A stretch of 64,000 nucleotides of DNA, from contig JAANYP010007054.1 of NCBI GenBank assembly GCA_020465985.1, forward strand, positions 1-64,000, written 5' to 3'. Each line of letters starts with the position of its first letter. The stretch's first letter is position 1. This DNA comes from Centrapalus pauciflorus. Lineage: Eukaryota > Streptophyta > Magnoliopsida > Asterales > Asteraceae. Shown here piece after piece: positions 1 to 10,368 of this stretch. A program made the position numbers and the translations under genes. The notes below the pieces were generated by a model. The model saw only the letters and a list, made by a program, of their open reading frames with translations, was not told where the DNA came from and searched no databases.

Positions 1-1
1 T

Positions 2-1031
2 CCCCGACCTCTCCCCAGCACACCGGAGTCAAACACTTACGCCCATAAAGAGCCTCAAAGGGAGGCATGCCGATAGATGCATGGTAGCTGTTATTATACG
101 CAAACTCAACAAGCGGCAAATGAAGATCCCAGCTACCCCCGAAATCAATAACACAAGCCCGCAGCATATCCTCCAATGTCTGATTAGTCCGCTCTGTCTG
201 ACCCCCTGTCTGAGGATGATAAGCCGTACTCAACTGGACTCGAGTTCCCAACTCCCTCTGAAAGCTCTGGCAGAATCGCGACACAAATCGGCTGTCTCGA
301 TCAGACGTAATAAATCTCGGAACTCCATGCCTCGCGACAATCTCACTGATGTAGAGGCGCGCGAACTGATCCATCGTAATAGTCCCACGAACGGCCAAGA
401 AGTGAGCGCTCTTCGTAAGCCGATCAACGATAACCCAGATCATATCATTCCCACAAACAGTCCGCGGGAGTCTCACTATGAAGTCCATGGTGATATCATA
501 CCACTTCCACTCTGGAATCTCTAGCGGCTGAAGTCTGCCATGCGGCTTCTGATGCTCACTCTTAACTCTCAAACATGTCATACACGCCTCCACATACTTC
601 CCTACATCCCTCTTCATCCCTGGCCACCAATAATGAACTCGCAAGTCTCTATACATCTTCGTGCTGCCCGGATGAATCGACAATCTAGACTTATGGGAAT
701 CGTCTAGAATCAGCTGTCTCAGACCGCCTACTCTGGGGACCCACACTCGACCTCGAAGAGTCATCAAACCTCTATCATCTCTGCTCAACAACTCTAGCTG
801 ACCGGCCAATCTCTCTCTGTGCACATTCTCGCCTCTCAAACCCTCTTCCTGAGCTAACCGCAGATTATTAATCAAGGTCGACGTGACCTCTAACCGAGAA
901 GCTCTAGATACAACCGTCTGCTCATAGGATCTCCTACTCAAAGCGTCTGCCACCACATTAGCTTTCCCCGGGTGGTACTGGATGTCACAATCATAATCTT
1001 TCAGGAGCTCCATACTACGCCTCTGTCTCAT
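2..1031 (-). CDS. G1 integrase, partial (runs off window edge)
   Basis: An open frame starts at the ATG at 1031 with MRQRRSMELLKDYDC and stays open to the window start. It holds the HPGKANVVADALSR link after RNase H, the zinc-binding HPGSTKMY...WWPGMK...C..C block (around 690-560), and the three catalytic regions of a DDE integrase: WYDITMDF (near 490), FITSDRDSRF (near 310) and QTGGQTERTNQ (near 190). It would insert the element cDNA into chromatin. It is separated from the upstream RT-RNase H frame by a one-base shift near 1060. The C-terminal end, where a chromodomain would be expected, lies outside the window. Confidence 0.88.
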   Translation of the reverse strand, partial: MRQRRSMELLKDYDCDIQYHPGKANVVADALSRRSYEQTVVSRASRLEVTSTLINNLRLAQEEGLRGENVHRERLAGQLELLSRDDRGLMTLRGRVWVPRVGGLRQLILDDSHKSRLSIHPGSTKMYRDLRVHYWWPGMKRDVGKYVEACMTCLRVKSEHQKPHGRLQPLEIPEWKWYDITMDFIVRLPRTVCGNDMIWVIVDRLTKSAHFLAVRGTITMDQFARLYISEIVARHGVPRFITSDRDSRFVSRFCQSFQRELGTRVQLSTAYHPQTGGQTERTNQTLEDMLRACVIDFGGSWDLHLPLVEFAYNNSYHASIGMPPFEALYGRKCLTPVCWGEVG

Positions 1032-1033
1032 GT

Positions 1034-3004
1034 TCAGCTCCTTCTGACTGAACAAATACTGCAACTCTTATGATCAGTGAACACAGTAAATCTCGTCCCA
1101 TATAGATAATGCCGCCATACCTTCAAGACAAAGACTATGGCGTCCAACTCTAGATCATGCACTGGCCGACTCAACTCATAGCTCCGAAGCTGTCTCGAGG
1201 CATAAGCAATCACCTTACCTCTCTGCATCAGTACACACCCCAACCCGGTAAAAGAAGCATCGCAATACACAGCAAAATCCTCGGAACCCTCTGGCAACGC
1301 AAGAATCGGAGCCCTACACAACCGATCCTTTAACTCTAAAAAGGCACTCTCCTGCTCCTCAGCCCACACAAATGGCACTGACTGCCTAGTCAACATCGTC
1401 AACGGCACTGCGATCCGCGAAAAATTCTCTATAAACCGCCGATAATATCCAGCCAAACCCAAGAAACTGCGAACCTCTGACACAGAGGTGGGCTGGCCCC
1501 AACTCATAATCGCCTCGACCTTCGCTGGATCCACCTTAACGCCCTCACTCGTCACCACATGCCCTAAGAATTGCACCTCCCGAAGCCAGAACTCGCACTT
1601 CGAAAACTTGGCGTATAGCCTCTCTCGCTGCAATGTACTCAGGACCTCCCTCAGATGCTGGCTATGCTCCTCGCTACTCCTCGAGTAGATCAGAATATCA
1701 TCAATAAACACAATCACAAAACGATCGAGCATCGGCCTGCAGACCCTATTCATCAGGTCCATAAATGCTGCTGGGGCATTAGTCAGCCCGAACGGCATGA
1801 CTAAGAACTCATAATGACCATATCTGGTCCTAAACGCAGTCTTAGGCACGTCTTCATCTCTAACTCGCAGCTGATGATATCCTGAACGCAGATCAATCTT
1901 CGAGAAGAAACTCGCCCCCTGAAGCTGATCAAAGAGATCATCAATCCTCGGCAAGGGATAACGGTTCCTCACCGTTACCCTATTAAGCTCTCTATAATCA
2001 ATACACATGCGCATCGTCCCGTCCTTCTTCTTCACGAACAATACTGGGGCTCCCCACGGCGAAGAACTGGGGCGAATGAACCCTCGATCTAACAGATCCT
2101 GCAGCTGCGTCATCATCTCGCGCATCTCGGTAGGAGCTAACCGATACGGCGTACGCGCAATAGGAACGGCCCCGGGAACTAGGTCGATCCTAAACTCAAC
2201 CTGCCGGTCCGGCGGCAGACCAGGCAGCTCATCTGGGAACACATCGGGGAAATCTCTAACTACAGGCACATCACTAACCTCCCTCTTCTCCTTCTTCGCA
2301 TCTACCACATAAGCTAAATAAGTGGCGCACCCCTTCGTCACATACCTCTGTGCCTGCGCCATCGATACAATACTCATCTCTCCCCTGCGCCTCTCCCCAT
2401 ACACGACTGCTGACTCTGACTCAGAAACAGGAATACGAATCATCTTCTTAGAACAGAAGATATCCGCCTGACGCGCTGTCAGCCAATCCATGCCAACAAT
2501 GGCATCAAAACTGCTAATCTCCATAGGCATCAAGTCTATGGAAAATCGGTGACCGTCTATCTCTAATACACAATCTCTAAAGATACGACTCACTAACACT
2601 GTACTACCATCAACACGCTCAACAATAACAGGCACAGATAACTCAGATGAAGGCATAGCAAAATAATCACAGAAGGAGGTAGACACATATGAACGGTCAG
2701 ATCCCGAATCAAATAAAATAAAGGCACGTAATCCGTTAAGGATAAACGTAGCAGATACAACATCGGGCGACTCACGCGCCTCCTCCGCAGTCGCCTGGAA
2801 AACTCTACCACGAGCCCTCGGTGCTCCTCCTCCCCGAGGCGCTGAAGATGACCCAGACGGCCCAGCCCCACCCGAACTCGACCCCGGAAATCCTGCACTC
2901 GGGTTCGGACAATCCCGAGACATATGACCCGGCTTCCCGCATCGGAAGCATAAAGAGACTCCTGGGAAGTACACGCAACAGCTGTATGACCAAACTGGCC
3001 ACAT
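1034..3004 (-). CDS. G1 zinc knuckle-protease-reverse transcriptase-RNase H
   Basis: The 656-codon frame starts with a CCHC knuckle (CFRCGKPGHMSRDC, about residues 20-33). It continues with an aspartic protease (FILFDSGSDRSYVS, about 95-108), then a reverse transcriptase with MCIDYRELN, KTAFRTRYGHYEFLVMPFGL and the catalytic VFIDDILIYS, and ends in RNase H (YCDASFTGLGCVLMQ ... TDHKS). The listed start is only the open-frame limit, not a true initiator, because this is the middle of a gag-pol polyprotein. Near 1060 a base appears missing from the TDHKSLQYLF region, so the last residues before the stop at 1034 are out of frame and integrase follows in the next frame. Confidence 0.9.
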   Translation of the reverse strand: MWPVWSYSCCVYFPGVSLCFRCGKPGHMSRDCPNPSAGFPGSSSGGAGPSGSSSAPRGGGAPRARGRVFQATAEEARESPDVVSATFILNGLRAFILFDSGSDRSYVSTSFCDYFAMPSSELSVPVIVERVDGSTVLVSRIFRDCVLEIDGHRFSIDLMPMEISSFDAIVGMDWLTARQADIFCSKKMIRIPVSESESAVVYGERRRGEMSIVSMAQAQRYVTKGCATYLAYVVDAKKEKREVSDVPVVRDFPDVFPDELPGLPPDRQVEFRIDLVPGAVPIARTPYRLAPTEMREMMTQLQDLLDRGFIRPSSSPWGAPVLFVKKKDGTMRMCIDYRELNRVTVRNRYPLPRIDDLFDQLQGASFFSKIDLRSGYHQLRVRDEDVPKTAFRTRYGHYEFLVMPFGLTNAPAAFMDLMNRVCRPMLDRFVIVFIDDILIYSRSSEEHSQHLREVLSTLQRERLYAKFSKCEFWLREVQFLGHVVTSEGVKVDPAKVEAIMSWGQPTSVSEVRSFLGLAGYYRRFIENFSRIAVPLTMLTRQSVPFVWAEEQESAFLELKDRLCRAPILALPEGSEDFAVYCDASFTGLGCVLMQRGKVIAYASRQLRSYELSRPVHDLELDAIVFVLKVWRHYLYGTRFTVFTDHKSCSICSVRRS

Positions 3005-3466
3005 CTAAAACAACGAAGATGCTCCCGGGCACACGGCCCTGCATGGCGGTGATGGCACCGCTGACAATCTCTCTCTACCGGTGCCGAACTCTCAACTCGG
3101 CTCCCTGAATCTCGAGATCCCCTCCCAACACTCCCCTGGCTCTGGCTCTGCCTCTGACCCTGACCCTGACCCTGACCCTGCTGTCGCTGCCCCTGCTGCC
3201 TCTGACCACCCCGACCCTGTCCCTGACTCTGCCCAACTCCCAACTGTCTATCATCGCGACCCTGATCTCGCTGGACTCCCGAACTCTGTCCCTGCTGCTC
3301 AGAATACCCACCCTGACGGCTCTCCCGATAAAACCTCGAAGATCCAGAACTCTGACCCTGGCCCGATGGCTCGATACGCTGTCTCTGGGGAGCTGACTGC
3401 TCTCGCTGTCTCTCAATCTCCCGCTCTCAGCGGCAGGCATACTCCATCGCTGATGAAAAGGTGGGG
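3005..3466 (-). pseudogene. G1 gag C-terminal linker, Gln/Gly/Arg-rich, frame-shifted
   Basis: Between the gag core and the pol frame the minus strand encodes a low-complexity linker rich in GQGQGQRQ. It is made by TGACCC-type hexamer repeats on the plus strand (about 3150-3182). A second zinc-knuckle-like motif (CFRCGQFGHTAVAC, near 3000-3045) follows. The coding frame changes at least twice here (open segments 3470-3075 and 3243-2593), which fits slippage in the hexamer repeats. Two CCHC-like motifs in tandem are common in plant gypsy gag proteins, where they package RNA. Confidence 0.6.
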
Positions 3467-4018
3467 TCACGCAACATCCCCACGAACTCCCCAGATATCT
3501 GGCCTCAAACCCTCAATAAACATGTTGACCTTTCGGTCCTCTATGGCTACCTGATGCGGCGCAAACTGGGCTCTATCATTAAATATATCGATATAATCCT
3601 GAACAGATCTGGATCCCTGCTGCAGATGAATGAACTCCCGCTCCAGCTCTCTCCTCGTGTCCAACGGACAGTACTCCAGCTCGAACTCAGTACGAAACTC
3701 CTCCCACGTCATCAGATAGGCCTCATCAACCCCTCGAGCACTGACAACTGAACCCCACCATCTCAAAGCTCCCCCCTTCAGAAGGTAGGAGGCATAACTC
3801 ACCCTATCCGCTCGATCCACATGAGCTATGCGAAATGCAGCCTCAACCTCTCTCAACCTGTCAAGTGCCTTCGAGGCACCTACTCCACCGAAAAACTCAG
3901 AAGGGCGACCCGTCATGAAGTCCTTAAAGGACCCTCGCGATGGCTGGCTAGAAGAAACACCAGCCCCCGAACTCTGCTCTCCCTCGGGCGGAGGCACCGC
4001 ACCTCGACCCCTACCCAT
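3467..4018 (-). CDS. G1 gag capsid region
   Basis: The ATG at 4018 opens a 183-codon frame beginning MGRGRGAVPPPEGEQSS. It holds the retrotransposon-gag core: FFGGVGASKALDRLREVEAAF, ALRWW, TWEEFRTEFELEYCPLDTRRELEREF and YIDIFNDRAQFAPH. This forms the virus-like particle shell. The start lies about 280 bases downstream of the primer site, as expected for a gypsy leader. The frame stops at 3467 and the linker continues in another frame, so the capsid and nucleocapsid parts are no longer joined in this copy. Confidence 0.85.
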   Translation of the reverse strand: MGRGRGAVPPPEGEQSSGAGVSSSQPSRGSFKDFMTGRPSEFFGGVGASKALDRLREVEAAFRIAHVDRADRVSYASYLLKGGALRWWGSVVSARGVDEAYLMTWEEFRTEFELEYCPLDTRRELEREFIHLQQGSRSVQDYIDIFNDRAQFAPHQVAIEDRKVNMFIEGLRPDIWGVRGDVA

Positions 4019-4296
4019 ACTCTGACCCGGAAAACGCTCATCTAGAATCTAACCTATCACAAAATACAAGTCAGATCTACGCAAAGGATCCTCATCTCTA
4101 TGGTCATCCCCCTGAGGCCCGCTGCCCTGACGGTCCATTATAACCTGCACAATGAAATAATAACACAAATTAACTATACAAGACTCTACACACTACTCGT
4201 TCATCACCTAATACTCTACTTTGGATTACAATCCAAGGATCTAGACTCTAGGGTTTAAGCTTAAGCATCCACTAGATACTTAATCTCTTAAACCTA

Positions 4297-4310
4297 GGCT
4301 CTGATACCAA
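4297..4310 (-). promoter_or_regulatory. G1 primer binding site (tRNA-Met type)
   Basis: The minus strand reads TTGGTATCAGAGCC immediately inside the LTR. This matches the initiator tRNA-Met primer site used by many plant gypsy and copia elements and fixes the LTR/internal boundary. Confidence 0.85.
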
Positions 4311-5929
4311 GCTCGTAACACCCTCGAACTAACTCCCAAAGCCACGTAAATACCCCGTCAGCAACGGTATAATATAATAATCCCTACACTATTCCCAATA
4401 CATACATGCAGACACCCAATAATTTTAAAACTTTAATCACATAGTTAAGTCACGGAAGTTTCTGATCAAACTACACAATATCCAAAGTACACATAAACAT
4501 TTTCCAAAATATAACTACCTCTATGGAAGGTAGCTAACTCCTCGAACACAAGATACGTAAACCTACTTTGGTGGAGCAGGCCTACTAGCAGTCCGGTCAC
4601 CTGGGATACACACAACAACACACACAGGTCAGCTAAAGCTGGTGAGAATGCAAGGTTTAGTGTACGATTATAAAGCTCAGAAAATAATTAACTCAACAAT
4701 AAAACGTACAGCATTCTCTACTGAACAAGTATATGAGATCCCACAAGGTAGCTCAACTCGCGTGGATAGGTCCACGTACCAAAATCCCTAGACCACACAA
4801 AGTAGTCGTCATGAACTCGAAAAGGGAATTGGGAGCGACCCAACCCCTGCCCAGCCGTACGGTTTAGTATCTAAACAGCTCAAGTGTCCCAAATCTCATA
4901 TATAAAACATAGTTCTCAGTATAACACAATAATACGTGCATGATAGTATCTCAATAAAAACTTGTAAGAAAACGCATGATATCTCATAAAAAGCTCAGTA
5001 AAAGATCATGCAAGTATTAATAAATAATCGTACAAGTATCTCAACAAAAACATGCAAACTCACCTGCTCAGCTAGATAAACTAAGTCTCGGTTCCCTGCC
5101 CTTTCCCTATCCTGTCAACACGAGACCCTGAAAACACAATATCACAATACAATATCACAACTCAACCCAACAACTCTATACACAACTCTCAACAACTCAT
5201 GATACCCCGAAAACTCGAATACCGGACTCACAGAACCCGAAAACCCGACCCAAACCCTCAGCCGCATCGCGGCCGAACTCAACCAATCGCCGCCGCACTG
5301 ACCCCAACGCGGTCGCGGCCGCGCTAACCTCAAACCCGGCCGCGCTCACATCGCGGTCCGAGCTCGGGCTCAAACCGCCTGCGATCATCTCAAGAACATC
5401 GCGGCCCGCGATCAGGGGATCGCGGCGGCGCTCACGGGCGAACAGTAGCAGTTCATGCTCTGTTTTTCACAGACCAGGGATTTAATCCCCAAACTCGTTT
5501 CTGCTCGATTTTACCAAAGATTACGACTCGAATTTACTCAGAAACATTACTAAACTCAATTAAACTATTTATCTACAATCAACAACAATCAATCCGCGAA
5601 TTTAAGCTTAATTTACCTCAATTACGAACTCGAGTCAAAAGAAGAATTTGATGATGATTCCACAGCTTAAAACTCCAATCCAGCCTCTCAATTTCTGATA
5701 ATGGTTGCTGATTTCACAATACACACACATACACTTATAGTTCTGGCTTAGAATGAATCTAAGAAACAAAGGAAGCAACATATATATACGTTTTGGGTTT
5801 AACTCGGTCCGATACCCAAAAATCCGATCCCGATACCCCAAAATACAATTTCATATCCCCGGGTCCCAAATTAAATAATTAATCCAATGAAATAATTCCA
5901 CGTACCTATCTCAAAATCGGGATGTTACA
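4311..5929 (-). repeat. G1 5' LTR (about 1.6 kb)
   Basis: On the minus strand the LTR begins TGTAACATCCCGATTTTGAG at 5929 and ends about GTGTTACGA next to the primer site. The TGTAAC...GTTAC(G)A ends are the usual inverted termini of this class. No coding frame of note lies inside. The segment 5252-5446 is unusually GC-rich and repeats a short palindromic word (listed separately). The exact inner end is uncertain by a few bases because the 3' LTR cannot be compared. Confidence 0.8.
5252..5446 (-). repeat. GC-rich palindrome array within G1 LTR
   Basis: The words CGCGGCCGCG, ATCGCGGCC, ATCGCGGCGG and close variants recur at roughly 13-50 base intervals, often near 20, in a stretch far richer in CpG than the surrounding LTR. 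Most are short self-complementary words. This resembles the spaced-palindrome arrays in the other elements here but uses a different word. Confidence 0.65.
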
Positions 5930-6190
5930 TTAGATTATCCAAAAAGGAATAAAAAGAATTTTGATGAAAAAGGATGTTCTTGACAAAAATGATCATTTTT
6001 GGATGATCTTGATCATATTATAATGTTTTTGATGGGGAAAATAATATAAAATCAACCCAAATATGATAATATATCTATTTATTTCATTGCATGTTGATTA
6101 TGAATAGGTTTTGTGAATTTTATGTAAAATCCGTATGAACATAACCAAGAACACCAAGAACAATTTCTGGGAAAAATTATCAAGTGTGGG

Positions 6191-6440
6191 ATCCGAATTC
6201 GGGTAGGACCGAATTCGGATGTGATACCCATTTTTCGGATCTCATGATTTCGGATCCCCTGTTTCGGATATGATCCTAATTCGGACTTATGCTCAAATTC
6301 GGATGATCCCAATTTCGGTCCTAAAAGTCCTAATTCGGATGGATCAATTCGGATCATTTTGGTCCGGATCCGGATGATCCGAATCCGGGTCCCCAATCCG
6401 GATGGATCCGAATCCGGATTGATCCGGATCCAATTATTAA
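6191..6440 (+). repeat. CCGAATTCGG / TTCGG palindrome array in G2 LTR
   Basis: Exact CCGAATTCGG palindromes lie at 6193-6202 and 6209-6218, followed by ATTCGGAT-type copies. TTCGG starts at 6198, 6214, 6234, 6249, 6263, 6280, 6298, 6314, 6334 and 6349, a spacing of 14-20 bases. The end of the array changes to CCGGATCCGG and ATCCGAATCCGGAT words. The same array is at 13451-13615 in the other LTR. Open frames across it are by-products of the repeat. Confidence 0.85.
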
Positions 6441-6466
6441 ATTTTGATATTTTTAATTAAATAAAT

Positions 6467-6473
6467 GATTATA

Positions 6474-6508
<35 letters not shown>
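6467..6508 (+). repeat. (TA)n microsatellite in G2 5' LTR
   Basis: A run of alternating TA with one TG interruption; the matching run in the 3' LTR lies at about 13616-13650 and directly abuts the truncated palindrome array there. Confidence 0.9.
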
Positions 6509-6510
<2 letters not shown>

Positions 6511-7757
6511 AGCTTTTGAGAAATTATGAAACAAAGAATATAAATAAATGAAAGATTGATAAGAATATCAGTTATCAGAATCAGATAAAATTCAAGAATT
6601 TAAAGACTAAAATGATGATGATAAAGATGATGAAATTGATATGATATTATCATGATAATTCTGGACAGGTTCAGTGAAATTCTGAACATAGAGATTTAAA
6701 GACTTAAAAGCGGGTCAAAGACTTGATTTGACAGAGAACAGAATTGACAAAGATAAAATCCTGAGATAACTCAGGTGGCAGATTTTTATATCTGTTTGAT
6801 AAAGACCCAGACCTGTGAGTTATAGATATTCAGATTGAACATGTTTAAATTCCGGTTGAGATATATTGTTGATGTTAGATTTATTGACATTCATTTTATC
6901 AGCTGGATTGAGACCTGTGCACACCATGGTTGGGTGTTGCCCAGGGAATCATGATAGCTATTTGATTATCATTTCATATTGCATTTAAGATTTCTTCAGA
7001 CATTGCTTTATGATTCATTGCTATCATGACTTCTATGACTTAAGCTTTCACTATTGATCAGACACTTGAAAGATTTATTCAGCTTGATTAGCCTTGATGG
7101 TCTATTGTTCTAGACCTGGCTATTTCACCAGTTCTTATGAACTTGGTAATGACCTCCGATGTTCCGCCATATTGACCTACTGGTAGCTAGCCCAGTATGT
7201 GGCTGATCCCCACGATTTAAGCGTGAGTGTGGCCTGAACATCATCCAATTCTATGAATACTATATCTCAATCATGAGGGCTGTAGCGGCAGCCAAGACAT
7301 ATCACGCTAGACTGATGATCCGCTTGACACGCATGTTAATATTGAAAATCTATAAACTCACTAAGCATTGCTTACAGTTGCTACATTATAATTTTACAGG
7401 AAAAAGCAAAGGAAAGTCACCTGCTCGACCTAGCTCTTAGGTCTATTAACGATCAAGACAGAAGTATCATAGACCACTACACAACAAAACCTTTCGGTAC
7501 TAATTGGAAGACAGCAATTGTTGTGGTTTTGGGTAGATTTGATATGATTCTATGATGTAATGATTAGATTAGATGGTACCCTTTTATAACTTTAATTTGA
7601 AATATGTAATCTGTATAACCTAAATCCTAATCTGTATGTACATGTAATTTATTATTCCGCAATTTAATTACCCTATCATAGTATGGTTGATATCGTATTG
7701 CATGATGTGGGACCTAGACTCTGAGGACCGCCTCGAAAGGGGAGGTCTTCACAGGAT

Positions 7758-7771
7758 GGTATCAGAGCCCA
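7758..7771 (+). promoter_or_regulatory. G2 primer binding site
   Basis: TGGTATCAGAGCCC, three bases after the LTR end (TTCACA at 7754). It matches the tRNA-Met primer type and is repeated identically after the second LTR. Confidence 0.9.
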
Positions 7772-7954
7772 TAGTTTGAGTGAATCAAGTATTACGTGAG
7801 TATACTTGGTCTCAAACTGAAGCAATACATATGTATCAATCATTTAGGTGGTTTGAACTGAGATAGGATGTACAGACTGTTAGGATGGGAAAAAGGGTAC
7901 ATAGATCTAAGTCTATAAACTGATAGTTAAAATGATTTTAATTTTCAGTAGAAG

Positions 7955-8725
7955 ATGTCAGGATCAGGTGACTTACCAAACAACATGACCCCACAACAAA
8001 TGTTCGAAATGATGCAACAATTGTTAGCCCAACATTCTGAACAACAAAATAAGACAATGCAAGAACAGTTTCAGGCCAGAGATGAGGCCGAAGCTAAAAG
8101 ACGTGAAGATAAGAAAAATAAGAAAAAAGATAAACAAGTCCAGAATGACGAATCTGATTCTGATAACACAAATCCTAAAACCCAAATTGCTCAGCCAAAA
8201 GGCTGCAAGTTTAAAGATTTTAAAGCGAGCGGTGCCCTGAACTTCGAGGGTACAGTGAATCCAATTCAGGCGATGGATTGGATCAGTCATACCGAAGAGA
8301 TCTATAGAATCTCTGACTGTTTAGATTCAATGAAAGTAAGCTATGCATCCGCTTTGTTCGTCGGTGCAGCCCGTGCATGGTGGAAGACCCAGAGAAGTAT
8401 CTATGGAGAGGAGGTGATTGAGACTTTAGAATGGGAGCAGTTTCTCGAAATGTTCAACGCAAAATACTGTCCAGTCGATCAGCGAGACAAAATGGAAGTT
8501 CAACTAATGCAGCTGACTCAGGGAACCAAGACAGTTGACGAATATGAACACGAATTCTCACGACTATGCGGTTATTCCTCGTATCAGGTAGCTACAGAGG
8601 ATAGAAAGATGAATAGATTTCGCGTAGGAATCAACCCTAAATATCGACATCCGATGAGCGCGATCAAATACAAAAGTTACTTGGAAATGGTAGAAGCAGC
8701 TAGACAAATCGAGCGAGGTATTTAG
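7955..8725 (+). CDS. G2 gag capsid
   Basis: The ATG at 7955 starts a 256-codon frame with a Gln-rich, highly charged N-terminus (MSGSGDLPNNMTPQQMF; then a KRREDKKNKKKDKQ basic run). The gag core follows: FEGTVNPIQAMDWISHTEEIY, ARAWW, WEQFLEMFNAKYCP, QLTQGTKTVDEYEHEFSRL. The chosen ATG is the first after the leader; AATTTTCAG, a splice-acceptor-like end, lies just upstream at 7941-7947. The frame closes with TAG at 8723 while the frame carrying the zinc knuckle is open from there on, so a one-base shift, either a mutation or a programmed shift, separates capsid from pol. Confidence 0.88.
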   Translation: MSGSGDLPNNMTPQQMFEMMQQLLAQHSEQQNKTMQEQFQARDEAEAKRREDKKNKKKDKQVQNDESDSDNTNPKTQIAQPKGCKFKDFKASGALNFEGTVNPIQAMDWISHTEEIYRISDCLDSMKVSYASALFVGAARAWWKTQRSIYGEEVIETLEWEQFLEMFNAKYCPVDQRDKMEVQLMQLTQGTKTVDEYEHEFSRLCGYSSYQVATEDRKMNRFRVGINPKYRHPMSAIKYKSYLEMVEAARQIERGI

Positions 8726-10368
8726 AATACGGCGAGCAGCTCTATGCTCCAACGACTAACCCGACGAATCCATCTCCTCCGAAGAAACAAAGATTCGGCA
8801 GATTTTTCAAGCCAAATAAGTCACAATCTCAGCAATTCCATCAGCAAAGTTCACAGCCGAAAGCTCAAGTTTATTCCCTTACGAACGAGCCACGATTCTG
8901 CAAGCGATGCAGAAAGTCACACATGGGGTTGTGTAATCCAGAGGATGTTACTTGTTTCGCGTGCAACATGATCGGTCACAGCAGTGAAGAATGCCCACAG
9001 CAGGGACGTGGATGTGCAAAGTGCAGGAAAAGAGGGCATTTTATGTACCAGTGTCGAAGCGGGCAACGATATCAGTCACAATCATCAGTGGGAGGTTCTA
9101 CAGTGAAAAGTACTGCTGCAACTCCGACAGCCAGGACACGTGCGTTTCAGATAACGGCCGAAGAAGCGAGAGAAACACCTGACGTAGTTACGGGTACGTT
9201 TCTGTTAAATACGATACCTGCTCGCGTACTATTTGATTCTGGCGCTAGTCGTTCCTTCATATCGACTTCTTTTGCATCAAGATTTTCTAAGTCCCCATTG
9301 AAGCTTCCTGTTGTACTTGACATTGAGACAGCCAGTAACAGTTATGTTATGGCTGATTCTGTTTACCGTAACTGTACTCTGCTTGTTGATAATATCGTGT
9401 TCAACCTAGACCTTATCCCGATTCCGTTGAAAGAGTTCGATGTCATTATCGGCATGGACTGGTTAACAAATAACGAGGCTACAATCATCTGCGAACGACG
9501 AATCATCAGAATCAAGTCTTCAGACGGCCGAGTATTGGAGATCAAGGGTGAGAAGCGTAAAGGTGCACACTGCTTTATTTCTATAGAGAAAGCTCATAAA
9601 TATGTATCTAAGGGTCGCGAATCCTATCTGTGCTATGCTCTATCTGAATCCAACTCTGAAAAGAAATCTTTGACTGATATTCCGATTGTCTGCGAGTTCC
9701 CAGACATCTTTCCTGATGACATTTCCGGAGTGCCACCGGAACGTCAAGTCGAGTTCAGTATTGACTTGGTTCCTGGTGCGGCTCCTATTGCAAAAGCTCA
9801 TTACAGACTTGCACCTGCAGAAATGCAGGAAATGTCAAAACAATTGCAAGAGCTGTTGGAAAAGGGGTTTATCCGACCGAGTTCATCTTCGTGGGGTGCA
9901 CCTGTCTTATTCGTTAAGAAGAAAGACGGAACTTTTCGAATGTGCATCGATTATCGGGAGTTGAACAAAGTCACAATAAAGAATAAGTATCCTCTGCCCA
10001 GAATCGATGATCTGTTTGATCAGCTACAAGGAGCCAGTTACTTCTCGAAAATAGATCTCCGTTCTGGGTATCATCAGTTAAAAGTCAGAGATGAGGATGT
10101 TCCAAAGACAGCCTTCCGTACAAGATACGGTCATTACGAATTTCTCGTGATGCCGTTCGGCTTAACAAATGCACCAGCGGCGTTCATGGACCTCATGAAT
10201 CGCGTGTGCAGACCAATGTTGGATAAATCAGTTATCGTATTCATAGACGATATCCTGATTTACTCCAAAACGGAGGCTGATCATATTCATCTGCGGCAAT
10301 TGCTAGAGTTATTAAGAAAAGAAAGACTCTACGCAAAATTCTCTAAGTGCGAATTTTGGCTCAGACAG
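8725..10368 (+). CDS. G2 zinc knuckle-protease-reverse transcriptase (first exon-like part)
   Basis: Open in the next frame right after the gag stop. It carries two knuckles (CFACNMIGHSSEEC and CAKCRKRGHFMYQC, about 8953-9055) and a protease (VLFDSGASRSFIS, about 9226-9264). The reverse transcriptase has MCIDYRELNKVT, KTAFRTRYGHYEF, MPFGLTNAPAAF and the catalytic VFIDDILIYS (about 10238-10265). It ends at FWLRQ, exactly where an 88-base GT...AG insert begins; past it the RT thumb resumes in frame. Read without splicing, translation stops two codons into the insert (TAA at 10372). Confidence 0.9.

Larger units (their letters stand above)
1..5929 (-). mobile_element. Ty3/gypsy chromovirus-like retrotransposon G1 (3' end outside window)
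   Basis: On the minus strand the order is 5' LTR (5929 to 4311), primer site, gag, zinc knuckle, protease, reverse transcriptase, RNase H and integrase, which is Ty3/gypsy order. The integrase runs off the window start, so the 3' LTR is not visible. The flank at 5930 continues exactly as the interior of the G2 LTR does near 13188, which shows that G1 jumped into the 5' LTR of G2. Frames are broken between gag and the knuckle, and at about 1060 between RNase H and integrase, so this copy is probably not active. The clade (Tekay/Del-like) is inferred from its similarity to G2 and from the long LTR. Confidence 0.9.
5930..7754 (+). repeat. G2 5' LTR (first 550 bases missing)
   Basis: This segment matches 13188-14896 closely, with scattered substitutions and short indels. 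The missing start corresponds to 12635-13187 of the second LTR and was separated by the G1 insertion at 5929/5930. It ends in TTCACA just before GGA and the primer site. It keeps about 120 bases (near 6355-6480) of CCGGAT/CCGAATCC-rich sequence that the 3' LTR lacks. Confidence 0.9.

Noticed and set aside
2007..2312. Plus-strand ORFs across G1 pol (1488-1688, 2007-2312, 2821-3108, 3081-3554)
   Set aside because: Shadows of the real minus-strand gag-pol; no start context, no domain.
6079..6396. 105-codon minus-strand ORF rich in RIRI and SELG words
   Set aside because: Translation of the CCGAATTCGG array in the G2 LTR; the same by-product appears at 13337-13615 in the other LTR.
7758..7771. 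tRNA gene fragment (TGGTATCAGAGC)
   Set aside because: The same word follows four different LTRs; it is a primer binding site, not a tRNA gene. I saw no cloverleaf tRNA or rRNA anywhere.
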